This document shows, piece after piece, positions 8,344-15,260 of a DNA stretch of 27,525 nt. Location: positions 1 through 27,525 of the forward strand of contig CAYUPI010000068.1 in assembly GCA_964446585.1 (NCBI GenBank), given 5' to 3'. The stretch's first letter is position 1; every line of letters starts with the position of its first letter. The translations under genes were made by a program, and so were the position numbers. This DNA is from CAYUPI01 sp964446585 (GTDB lineage: Bacteria; Verrucomicrobiota; Verrucomicrobiia; Limisphaerales; UBA8199). The notes beneath the pieces were generated by a model that was not told the origin of the DNA, ran no database searches, and saw only the letters and a program-made list of their open reading frames with translations.

Positions 8344-9522
8344 CTATTTAGAATTGGTGCCGGGTGTTCCCACCAAGAATGCCGACATTTGGCGAGCCAA
8401 AGTTTCCGGCGATGGCTGAAGGGCAGCGATTCGGACCGTTTGCTGTGCCAAAGACTCATAGCTTTCGATCTGCGAACGCGAGGCCACTAGGTCCGCGAGC
8501 GCGGTCGGCGTCGTAGCTAAGGGCATTACGCTCTCATCCCAGACATAGCCCCTGGCCCCTGCGAGGGTCGTGGCGATCGGCAATCTCCAGCCAAGAGCAA
8601 CAGCCAGCTTGGTGCTGCAGCCGCGGGCAAAGTGAAAAAGAGGATGGACAAAGCATGACCAACTAGCAGCTTCCTCACGCAGTTCGGAGTCGCTGAGGCG
8701 CCCGAGATAATTAACAAAGGGAAAGCGAATAGCGAGTTCTTTACCTCGTTCGTCGGGACCCCCGCAAAGGCGGAAGGATAATCTCGTCAGATTTCGGCGG
8801 TTTAAACAGTCAAGCAGCAGCACTAGGCCGTGCCAGTTCGGTGGATGGTCAAGTGTGGCGACGCAACCGACCCTGTTCGCTATCGGTCTAGCCGGCAGCG
8901 GCCTTTCGCGAACAGGTCTGCTAAACCAGGCCACTTGTTTCGCTCCAAGCCACCGTTCAAAGTGGGCGTCAATCGGTGAGAGACACAAGACTGCATCGAG
9001 AAATCTGCGGTAATCGGCCTCGAATTGGATCTTTGCACCGAGAGAGCGAGCCGCCCTTTTCTCCAGCCGAATATCTCCGTTTGTGCAGCGTTGAACCTGC
9101 TGGTCGATGCACATATCTGTGCTGTCGAGGCCGTGGGATAGGTGGACCAGCTTCAGCTTGTTGCCGAAGCGGCGACTCAGGTGTCGGGCAAGACTTGGGA
9201 ATTCCAGCAGGTTAAAGAACACCGCCGACGCGTTTGACCGTTCGACCGCTGCAACTACTCTCGACTGCAGCGAAGGCGGAGCGATCCAATCGTAGGGGCG
9301 CTGTCCGAGTTTTCGCCGGAGTCGAGTCAAGATTCGATGATCGGCCTCGAAGGAGATAACCTCAAGGTTGAAGCCTGCGAGCTTAAGAAGCAGAAGGTAG
9401 TCTTGCGTGCAGAGCTGGACCCCGCCGCCAAGCTCTTTCAACGAATTTCCGATACTGACCAGAACGGCCGGAACTGATGGTGAAGAATCCAAATGGGAAA
9501 GAGTTAGATGGAATGCTCGCAC
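8344..9522 (-). CDS. Glycosyltransferase (GT-B fold, GT4-like)
   Basis: The 392-residue product has a GT-B layout. The N-terminal lobe includes LGGGVQLCTQDYLLLLKLAG (a donor/acceptor loop with a glycine run) and LVHLSHGLDSTDM. A central segment ILCLSPIDAHFERW-like (VLCLSPIDAHFERWLGAK) precedes the donor lobe, which contains GCVATLDHPPNWHGLVLLLD and FARGCSTKLAVALGWRLPIA. The last stretch takes the position of the usual E-x7-E region. The GTG start at 9522 overlaps the upstream glycosyltransferase gene by 19 bases; a somewhat later start cannot be excluded. Role: transfer of one sugar of the repeat unit, specificity unknown. Confidence 0.78.
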   Translation of the reverse strand: MRAFHLTLSHLDSSPSVPAVLVSIGNSLKELGGGVQLCTQDYLLLLKLAGFNLEVISFEADHRILTRLRRKLGQRPYDWIAPPSLQSRVVAAVERSNASAVFFNLLEFPSLARHLSRRFGNKLKLVHLSHGLDSTDMCIDQQVQRCTNGDIRLEKRAARSLGAKIQFEADYRRFLDAVLCLSPIDAHFERWLGAKQVAWFSRPVRERPLPARPIANRVGCVATLDHPPNWHGLVLLLDCLNRRNLTRLSFRLCGGPDERGKELAIRFPFVNYLGRLSDSELREEAASWSCFVHPLFHFARGCSTKLAVALGWRLPIATTLAGARGYVWDESVMPLATTPTALADLVASRSQIESYESLAQQTVRIAALQPSPETLARQMSAFLVGTPGTNSK

Positions 9523-10688
9523 GCCGTGGCTGAGCTTTTCGGTGAGCCGAGAGCCTCGGAGTGATTTCGCGAGTTCGCCAACTGCCGATAGTGTTCTTCA
9601 AGAATTAGGACTTCCCTGCGGACATTGTGATTTGCCTTTACGAATGACGAGTCACATCCTTCGCGCGACCGTAGTGCTCGAAGAAGATTCTCCGCAAGCT
9701 GGCCCGCGTCCGTTTCCTCACTGAGAAAAATGCCGCGTCCGGCCGGCGCGACATTTGGAATGTCCGCGTGTCGTGTGGTCACGATGGGCACACCGACAGC
9801 CTGGGCTTCGAGAATAATCGTTGGCGCCCCGCCTTCGGTGTCGCCGTTGCTGGCGGTGCGGCTGGGTTGGATGAACACGCTGGCGCGACTAAGTTCGTTC
9901 TTGACCTGGGCGTGGGGCACCATTCCGAGAAATTCGACGCAGTCGCCGAATTTGCTTTCCTCCACGAATCGCTCAGCCGCCTGGCGTTGCTCACCATCAC
10001 CAATGATTCTAAAACGGGCTGGCCGCCCCTGCCGTCGAACCTGTCTGAATGCTTCTAGCGCTGCCGGCAGCCCCTTCTTTTCTGCGAAGCGGCCGACGAA
10101 CAGCACGACGGGAGTTCCGTTGCGTTCCGGCGCCCACCGAGGGTAACTGTCAATTTGGATCGCGATCCGTTGGACGCGGACCTTTTCGGCGGGCGCGCCG
10201 AGTTCAATCAGCCGTTGCCTCATGCACGGGCCCTCGGCGAGGAACAAGTCCCCCTCGCGAAACAGGCTCGCCAGCCGCGCGGTCCAGCGAGGGAGCCTCG
10301 GCAGCACTGACATGTCGTACCCGTAAAACGAGGTCACAAGAGAAATGCGGAGCCTCTGTTTCACCGGGAGCATAGCGTAGCCCATCTGCCCAAAGTGCGC
10401 GTGAATGACCTCGGGCTTCACAACGCGAAGCAACTTCTCGGCTCGCCGATGCCAAAGCGAGCGGCCCGTCAGCTTGCCCACCATCTCGTTCAGCCACCAC
10501 TTTGGATCTCGCTTGGTTGTGGGCGCGGAGAGAACCACGCGGCGGGGCACCGGGAACTCATTCTCGTTAGCCGCGAACTTGCAGAACACAACCGGAGCCC
10601 ACGCGACGTGACTGGCGACATAGTTGTAAACAAAAATTTCGCTGCGTTGCAGAAAAGTCTCAACGAGATGAACGACGACTGGCGCCAT
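9504..10688 (-). CDS. Glycosyltransferase family 4, WcaL/AmsK-like
   Basis: The 394-residue product resembles colanic acid and amylovoran glycosyltransferases of the WcaL/AmsK type. It begins MAPVVVHLVETFLQRSEIFV, has VIHAHFGQMGYAML, then SFYGYDMSVLPRL. The donor lobe holds VVLFVGRFAEKKGLPAALEA and the E-x7-E signature within EGGAPTIILEAQAVGVPIVT. The frame is open upstream to 11090, but that extension runs through the flippase gene and has no family likeness. The ATG at 10688 makes a TAATG overlap with the flippase stop codon, so I chose it. It overlaps the next gene by 19 bases. Confidence 0.88.
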   Translation of the reverse strand: MAPVVVHLVETFLQRSEIFVYNYVASHVAWAPVVFCKFAANENEFPVPRRVVLSAPTTKRDPKWWLNEMVGKLTGRSLWHRRAEKLLRVVKPEVIHAHFGQMGYAMLPVKQRLRISLVTSFYGYDMSVLPRLPRWTARLASLFREGDLFLAEGPCMRQRLIELGAPAEKVRVQRIAIQIDSYPRWAPERNGTPVVLFVGRFAEKKGLPAALEAFRQVRRQGRPARFRIIGDGEQRQAAERFVEESKFGDCVEFLGMVPHAQVKNELSRASVFIQPSRTASNGDTEGGAPTIILEAQAVGVPIVTTRHADIPNVAPAGRGIFLSEETDAGQLAENLLRALRSREGCDSSFVKANHNVRREVLILEEHYRQLANSRNHSEALGSPKSSATACEHSI

Positions 10689-12235
10689 TATCCGGTCCTG
10701 CCAAAGACCCTCAAAAACTCTGCTTTCAAATCGTTCCAGAACAGCTTTCTGAGCAAGAAGAGTAACGATGCGTAGGTAAGGGAGCCCACCGATACACAGA
10801 CTGTCAGCACCGCGATGGGTGGCGTCAGACCGGTTTTGTAGAGGGCCGTCCTTGTTATGAGAACAATTGCCCCCATACCAGCCGCCGCAAGTGCTGGGAT
10901 AGCAATGCCCCCGAGCAGCCGACGCAATGATACTTCGAGCTTGCGGTACTGAATGGGTAAACCGATGAACGCCAACAGCATCTGACTCGTTAAGTAGCTC
11001 CATGCGATACCCAAGAGCCCCCAGTGCAGTCCTATGACAAAGCCGGCAACTGTGATGATTGAGGAAACAAGCCCACACCAAAAGAACCACCCAGTAAATC
11101 CTCGAGCAACAAAAAGCGTGCCTGTCAGCGAATCAAATGGTTGGAAAATCCCAACCCAGCAAAGGATCTGAAGAATCTTCCCGGCCTCGTCCCATTTAGG
11201 CCCATATATCGAGACGACGGCTTCACGAGCCACAAGTGCCAAACCAAGCATCGCTGGGAAGACCAAGAACGACATGACCCGGCAGGCGCGAATAAAGGCA
11301 TTAGCCACGCGCTGAGGCTCATGCTGCACCTGAGACATCGCTGGAATGAGGACACTTTGTGCAACACTGGAGAGGTTCGCAACCGGATAAACCATTAAGT
11401 TATAGGCTAGTGTATAGAGACCCAGTTGCGCTGCTCCAAGGAAACGTCCTACCAAAAAGTTGTCGGCATTTCTGGCAAAGTAGTTTGCCAAGGAGTGGCC
11501 CGTCAGGTTGAGACTAAAGCTCCAGACGCGCCTTAGATCTCCTGCTGCGAAGCGCCGAACGGGCCGCCAGCTCGACCTGATCCACAAACCAACAACGGCG
11601 AAGAGTGAGAGCGCCAGCGTTTGCAACACTAAAGCCCACACTTTGGCGCCTACCCACGCAGCTAGTAGCGCCAATATTCCTGCCGCGAGCGAACCAGCGA
11701 CGTGAATTTTCGTCAGATCTCCGAAGCGCATGTCCTTTTGCAGGAGAGCGTATTGCACCGAAGCCAGAGAAGAAATGGGAAAGGAAAGCGCGAGAGCGCA
11801 CATTACCGGGACCACTTTCGGTTGAGAATAGAACCTTGCCGCCAGCGGGCTACAGGCTACGACCAATAGAGCGACTACTGAAGCCAGTCCGAGGTTGAAC
11901 CAAAATACCGTCGAAAGATCTTTCGAAGTGAGATCTTGCTTTTGTATTACTACAGTGTTTAGGCCTAGATCAGACAGTCTTCCGAGTAATCCGGTGAGGA
12001 CCGTTACCATCCCCAATAGGCCGTAGTCACCGGGGGCGAGCATTCGTGCCAAGGCCACTCCGATTGTAAGAGTTAGTATTTGGCTCCAAGCGCGCGAGCC
12101 AACCAACCACACCACTCCTCTGCCGGCGCGGCGACTGAGAGTCTCATTTGCGAACTCGGCAGACTGTGTCCCCGCGTACACATCACCAGCGGACGGAATT
12201 GGATGGGGCGAACAATGTTTGATCATCCTAAGCAT
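10688..12235 (-). CDS. Wzx-type flippase, MOP superfamily (WzxC-like)
   Basis: The product of about 515 residues is a polytopic membrane protein with some 12-14 hydrophobic segments. The N-terminal part, GVALARMLAPGDYGLLGMVT followed by LGLNTVVIQKQDL and a helix pair around VFWFNLGLASVVALLVVACS, is characteristic of polysaccharide exporters of the WzxC/MOP group. It should move the lipid-linked repeat unit across the inner membrane for the Wzy-like polymerase at the end of the operon. The frame opens at 12319, but the ATG at 12235 lies 2 bases after the stop of the methyltransferase gene and has GAGAAG upstream. An ATG three codons further in is an alternative. Confidence 0.87.
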   Translation of the reverse strand: MLRMIKHCSPHPIPSAGDVYAGTQSAEFANETLSRRAGRGVVWLVGSRAWSQILTLTIGVALARMLAPGDYGLLGMVTVLTGLLGRLSDLGLNTVVIQKQDLTSKDLSTVFWFNLGLASVVALLVVACSPLAARFYSQPKVVPVMCALALSFPISSLASVQYALLQKDMRFGDLTKIHVAGSLAAGILALLAAWVGAKVWALVLQTLALSLFAVVGLWIRSSWRPVRRFAAGDLRRVWSFSLNLTGHSLANYFARNADNFLVGRFLGAAQLGLYTLAYNLMVYPVANLSSVAQSVLIPAMSQVQHEPQRVANAFIRACRVMSFLVFPAMLGLALVAREAVVSIYGPKWDEAGKILQILCWVGIFQPFDSLTGTLFVARGFTGWFFWCGLVSSIITVAGFVIGLHWGLLGIAWSYLTSQMLLAFIGLPIQYRKLEVSLRRLLGGIAIPALAAAGMGAIVLITRTALYKTGLTPPIAVLTVCVSVGSLTYASLLFLLRKLFWNDLKAEFLRVFGRTG

Positions 12236-12237
12236 CT

Positions 12238-13050
12238 TCAAGGTCTTCTCAGAACCAAGAGCTTCGTGCGCGAGTCCCAGCCCCCAAACAGGTGGGGCAG
12301 TCGTAAACTGTGGGCACATCGATCAAGTACATATAGTAACCAAGGCCCCGGCAGGCGAAGGATCTTGCTGGCTACTCGGTTCTTGGGCCCTCCGTCGGGC
12401 AGCCAGTAATACATTCGATCGATCGAAACTAATTCAAGGGCGGCCTTCGGGAGCAGCGCTCGCCAAAAGGCTTGGCTCGGGTGACGTGTGTATTCTGTCG
12501 GGTCGACTGAATGTTTGGGCAATGCTGCGGTTAGCAACAAGTGTCCGGTAGGTTTGAGCTGAGATGCCAAGTTGCAGACCGCCTGCTCGACTGCCGAATC
12601 ACTCACGAACATAAGGAAGACGTGGAAAGCGTGTATGAGATCAAATTGCTGACGTGTTGGATGCTTCCACGAAGTCAGGTCGCCGACGAAGAAATCCAGG
12701 CCGGCATACCTGGGCTGTAGATGCGCTACGACTTTTTCTGAAATGTCCACGCCCGTGTATCTCGCCTTGGGGAAGTCCTTCATCCAGACCTCCGCGAAGA
12801 ACCCCTGGCCGCACCCTGCGTCCAGGACATCAAGGGCGGATTTTACGTTTATACCAATTAGCCGCAGCGCGCGCTTTAGAGACTGGCGCTTGCATTCGTA
12901 GAGGTACTCGTTGTAGCGCTCGCCAGCGCCAATCCAACCTGATTCGGACAGGTTAAAGTCCAGGTAGCGTTTGCTCCAGAACTCGCGGGCGTGCGCCGCA
13001 GCGGCAGATGGATCACGCAAATTAATGTGCTTTACATGTTCTCGTTGCAT
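12238..13050 (-). CDS. Class I SAM-dependent methyltransferase
   Basis: The 270-residue product has a class I methyltransferase core. Motif I is VLDVLDAGCGQGFFAEVW-like (ALDVLDAGCGQGFFAEVW, residues 72-89), followed by YTGVDISEKVVAHL and the strand FDLIHAFHVFLMF. The C-terminal region (RMYYWLPDGGPKNRV) resembles Methyltransf_11/25 enzymes linked to polysaccharide loci. It may methylate a sugar or the chain end; the substrate cannot be read from sequence. The ATG at 13050 is preferred to the GTG at 13071. It may be the first gene of the compact operon, since 133 bases with no gene separate it from the YdcF-like gene upstream. Confidence 0.82.
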   Translation of the reverse strand: MQREHVKHINLRDPSAAAAHAREFWSKRYLDFNLSESGWIGAGERYNEYLYECKRQSLKRALRLIGINVKSALDVLDAGCGQGFFAEVWMKDFPKARYTGVDISEKVVAHLQPRYAGLDFFVGDLTSWKHPTRQQFDLIHAFHVFLMFVSDSAVEQAVCNLASQLKPTGHLLLTAALPKHSVDPTEYTRHPSQAFWRALLPKAALELVSIDRMYYWLPDGGPKNRVASKILRLPGPWLLYVLDRCAHSLRLPHLFGGWDSRTKLLVLRRP

Positions 13051-13160
13051 CCTTCGCGGACGAGGCCACACAGACTATCTTGCAATTCCTAATTTGTTTC
13101 ACTTTCCTTGTTTAGCATTCGCTAGAATGCACGCCTCCGTGCAGCCTCCACCGCTCGGTT

Positions 13161-13187
13161 TATTGCTTTCTACCTCCTGCTTTTCAA
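13161..13187. repeat. Weak heptamer array at the 3' end of the YdcF-like gene
   Basis: Units related to TTTCTAC and TTTTCAA occur with 7-8-base spacing. The stop codon of the YdcF-like gene (13184-13186) lies in the last unit. Confidence 0.4.
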
Positions 13188-13894
13188 TACTTCACCCAAT
13201 AGTACGCGAACTTAAGGACTTCGTTCTGGAAGGCGACGAGGCCGTGCTCGTTTCGCCACCAGTCAGCAGCGGTGTATTCGCGGGCCGGAACAGCCTGCAC
13301 GAGCACGGACGTGCCCATGGACTTGAGTTGTTTGCGAAAGAGCCAGCGGACGCGCCGGGTGTGAAAGAGGTCAGTAGGGATGATGACGCGGGCACGGTAG
13401 TTGGTCGCGGCCCAGGCACGGAGGCCAAAGGCTTCGTCGTGAGTGTTCTGGACGTCGTTGCCGAATTCGTCGATGGCGGCATCGGGCACTCCTTGCTTGA
13501 TCAGAATCTGACGGGTGGTGTCCTGCTCGCGTGTAGTAAGACCCAGATCATCGGTCGGGGATGCTTTGACGCGAGCGATGAGAATTCGCGGTGCGTAACC
13601 GGCGTGGTAAAGTTTGGCGGCGACGAAAGGCCGGGTTTCCAGGCCGCCGCCGAGCAGCACTATGGCGTCGGCCTTCTCCAAAGGGTCATTGACGATCCAG
13701 ATTCTGGCGAGGCCCGCCAGGATAGGGGAGCGAAGAAAGTAGAAAGTGGACAGAAGGACTACTAGTCCGCAGGACAACAGGACAACTGACCGAAGGCAGC
13801 GGCGCCCGCGGCGAGGGCGAGACTCCGTCACAGACTCCTCATCTCGAATGACGACGGAAGAAGACAAGGAACCTAAAAACTGAAACACAGCCAT
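13184..13894 (-). CDS. YdcF/DUF218 (ElyC/SanA-like) membrane-anchored protein
   Basis: The 236-residue product has one N-terminal membrane helix (about residues 36-54) and a DUF218 domain. Visible motifs are ADAIVLLGGGLETRP, ARVKASPTDDLGLTTREQDT, and PTDLFHTRRVRWLFRKQL. Members are tied to envelope polysaccharide and peptidoglycan precursor metabolism, and genes of this family are frequent in exopolysaccharide clusters; the reaction is not settled. The membrane helix is encoded almost entirely by octamer and heptamer repeat DNA (13732-13790), and gives an 8-residue protein repeat VVLLSCGL/VVLLSTFY. The stop codon lies in another weak heptamer array. The start lies about 50 bases from an IS relic. 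Confidence 0.85.
   Translation of the reverse strand: MAVFQFLGSLSSSVVIRDEESVTESRPRRGRRCLRSVVLLSCGLVVLLSTFYFLRSPILAGLARIWIVNDPLEKADAIVLLGGGLETRPFVAAKLYHAGYAPRILIARVKASPTDDLGLTTREQDTTRQILIKQGVPDAAIDEFGNDVQNTHDEAFGLRAWAATNYRARVIIPTDLFHTRRVRWLFRKQLKSMGTSVLVQAVPAREYTAADWWRNEHGLVAFQNEVLKFAYYWVKY
13732..13790. repeat. Heptamer plus GGAC octamer array encoding a membrane helix
   Basis: GAAAGT units at 13735 and 13742 are followed by GGAC at 13748, 13756, 13772 and 13780, with AGTC filling the 13764 slot; the octamers keep an exact 8-base phase. It encodes residues 36-54 of the YdcF-like protein. Confidence 0.8.
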
Positions 13895-13916
13895 CCCCCA
13901 GGATTTGAGAAAAAAG

Positions 13917-13980
13917 TGTTGGGTTGGCGCTTCGGTCCTGCCACATGGCAGGGATGAAAAAGAAAACGATCAACCCAACA
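13917..13980 (+). promoter_or_regulatory. Inverted repeats around the transposase start
   Basis: Exact 10-base arms TGTTGGGTTG (13917-13926) and CAACCCAACA (13971-13980) flank the start region of the transposase relic. Inside them is a second palindrome, CCTGCC-ACAT-GGCAGG (13937-13952), overlapping the possible ATG at 13945. In IS elements such structures can hide the start codon in transcripts reading in from outside; that role is inferred. Confidence 0.35.
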
Positions 13981-14566
13981 CGGTCTCAGTTGGGCATTTT
14001 GCGTCAGATTTGCAATTTAATTCCGCCGCACCAGGTCGCCACCATCGCGCGGATTACCGGAGCCGAAGATAAGTCGCGAACCTTCAAGCCTTGGAGTCAC
14101 GTGGTCAGTCTGCTCTAGGCACAACTGACTCATAGCATCGGTCTTAATGACTTGTGCGATTCGCTGCAGTTGCACTCCGGACCGCTGTCGAGTGTGCGCG
14201 GGGCGAGTGCACCCAGTCGCAATGGGCTTTCCAATGCCAACCGGGAGCGGCCGGCGGAGATGGCCCAATAGCTGTTCTGGCGGGTGAAGGAGCACTTGGG
14301 GCAGCAGTCGCCGGGCTTTGTGGCGGGCCGGTCCCGGGGTGCGGCGTTTCCGTTCAAGGTGCCGATTCACGTGGTGGACACCACGGTCATGGAACTGGTA
14401 TGTGTCCAAGTGGGCGCATAGCTTCACCCGGCTTTTTACCATCCTACGAGCGGTGTTGTGGTCAAAACTAGACCTGTTGCGTTTGCTCGGTTGCTATGGG
14501 ACAGCCAAGGGTAGCTTCCGCAACCTGGTACGACCGGAACAAGCGTATTTCCCAGGATTCTTGTGA
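13945..14566 (+). pseudogene. IS4-family transposase relic with internal deletion
   Basis: The N-terminal part reads (M)KKKTINPTRSQLGILRQI with IARITGAEDKSRTFKPWSHV, then SRNGLSNANRERPAEMA and LFWRVKEHL, and reaches VVDTTVMELV, which holds the first catalytic aspartate block of IS4-type enzymes. This frame has TAG stops at 14116-14118 and 14269-14271. After about 14398 the reading shifts to a second frame, which carries FTRLFTILRAVLWSKLDLL and GTAKGSFRNLVRPEQAYFPG, a typical IS4 C-terminus, ending at 14566. The central part with the second aspartate and the glutamate is absent, so about half of a 350-450-residue protein is lost. No terminal inverted repeats or target duplication were recognised. 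Confidence 0.82.
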
Positions 14567-14668
14567 ACCTGTGGGACAGAAGAGGCTCCAAACGATGGTG
14601 CCAGAGCCAAGGCAGGCGTGCGATCATGTAAAACTCTAAATCACGTTTCGAGATGAACGACAAAATCC

Positions 14669-14708
14669 CTTCGAGAACCGAAGTGAAATCCGAGGGTTTT
14701 CCCCCTCG
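14669..14708 (-). terminator. Two small hairpins downstream of the four-helix-bundle gene
   Basis: CTTCG-(AGAAC)-CGAAG at about 14669-14683 and a GC-rich stem CGAGGG/CCCTCG at 14691-14708 lie just after the four-helix-bundle gene on the minus strand. Neither is followed by a clear U-run on that strand, so a terminator role is weakly supported. Confidence 0.22.
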
Positions 14709-14717
14709 TGGGACCGG

Positions 14718-14751
14718 ACTGAAACTGAAAGTTGAAAGCTGAAAGCTGAAA
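14718..14751. repeat. Heptamer array TGAAAGC after the four-helix-bundle gene
   Basis: GAA recurs at 14721, 14727, 14734, 14741 and 14748 (spacing 6, 7, 7, 7). The array ends directly at the stop codon of the four-helix-bundle gene. Confidence 0.8.
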
Positions 14752-15173
14752 TTAAGACCCCTGTTTGGTGCGTTTGATCATTGTAGTAAAGATCGCCATC
14801 AATTCGGAGGCTTCGTCTTCCAGCGGTCCGGTCAGAGATGGTGAGATGCCGCAGTCTTCACGCAGAAGTTCGAGCCAGAGGGCAGACTCGTCGGCTTCCT
14901 GAAGGGCGCCACCCAGCTTCGAGGCCAACTCGTCGTTGGAACGGGCACGGGAGGCCTCGCGGACTTGCGCAGCCACGGAGGTGCCGGAGCGCAGTAGCTG
15001 TTTGGCGAGAACCCGGACTTCCTCCCGACTTCTCGGACGGACCACGAACAGTCGGATTGTTGTAGAGGTGAACTTCTTAGTCCGCTCTCGAAATTCTTTT
15101 GATAGCCGCCCGCTCATAGAATTGCGCTTTCTGTCTTATTCTCTTCTGAACAAATTCGGCTTTCAGCTTTCAA
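14732..15173 (-). mobile_element. Putative 442-bp repeat-bounded cassette carrying the four-helix-bundle gene
   Basis: The left end TTGAAAGCTGAAAGCTGAA (14732-14750) and the reverse complement of 15155-15173 (TTGAAAGCTGAAAGCCGAA) match at 18 of 19 bases as inverted repeats. They flank only the four-helix-bundle gene. Both ends sit in longer heptamer arrays, so no target duplication can be seen, and no recognisable transposase is inside. The boundaries are read directly; mobility is inference. Confidence 0.38.
14752..15117 (-). CDS. Four-helix-bundle protein (23S rRNA IVP / S23-like)
   Basis: The 121-residue product matches the family of small four-helix-bundle proteins first named from 23S rRNA intervening sequences. 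The signature LLRSGTSVAAQVREASRARS is followed by DELASKLGGALQEADESALW and LELLREDCG, with a final helix LMAIFTTMIKRTK. The family function is not established; a relative (Avd) is the accessory protein of diversity-generating retroelements and binds nucleic acid. No rRNA or reverse transcriptase gene is nearby. Its stop codon directly abuts a heptamer array, and an inverted copy lies upstream of the start. It stands between the AsnB-GT9 gene and the IS relic. Confidence 0.85.
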   Translation of the reverse strand: MSGRLSKEFRERTKKFTSTTIRLFVVRPRSREEVRVLAKQLLRSGTSVAAQVREASRARSNDELASKLGGALQEADESALWLELLREDCGISPSLTGPLEDEASELMAIFTTMIKRTKQGS

Positions 15174-15260
15174 TTTTCTGCATCTGGGCTCGCGCTCTGT
15201 TTCTGCTTTCTACTTTCAGCTATTCTTAAGTATTGGGGATTTCTGCTTTCTACTTTTTCC
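15155..15260. repeat. Inverted heptamer arrays upstream of the four-helix-bundle gene
   Basis: TTC recurs at 15155, 15162, 15169 and 15176, again at 15201, 15208 and 15215, and at 15241 and 15248, in 7-base steps within each group. The unit is the reverse complement of the array at 14718-14751. The tract encodes the C-terminal tail and stop codon of the AsnB-GT9 protein. Confidence 0.78.

Noticed and set aside
10689..11090. N-terminal extension of the WcaL-like glycosyltransferase
   Set aside because: The extension lies entirely in the flippase gene, reads as composition noise, and the ATG at 10688 gives a family-like start.
14116..14271. Amber stop codon recoding in the transposase frame
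   Set aside because: TAG ends the membrane protein gene at 21046-21048 normally, and the transposase also has a frameshift and deletion, so decay explains the stops.
14752..15117. Diversity-generating retroelement accessory gene (Avd)
   Set aside because: The protein family is related, but there is no reverse transcriptase gene and no template/variable repeat pair in the window.
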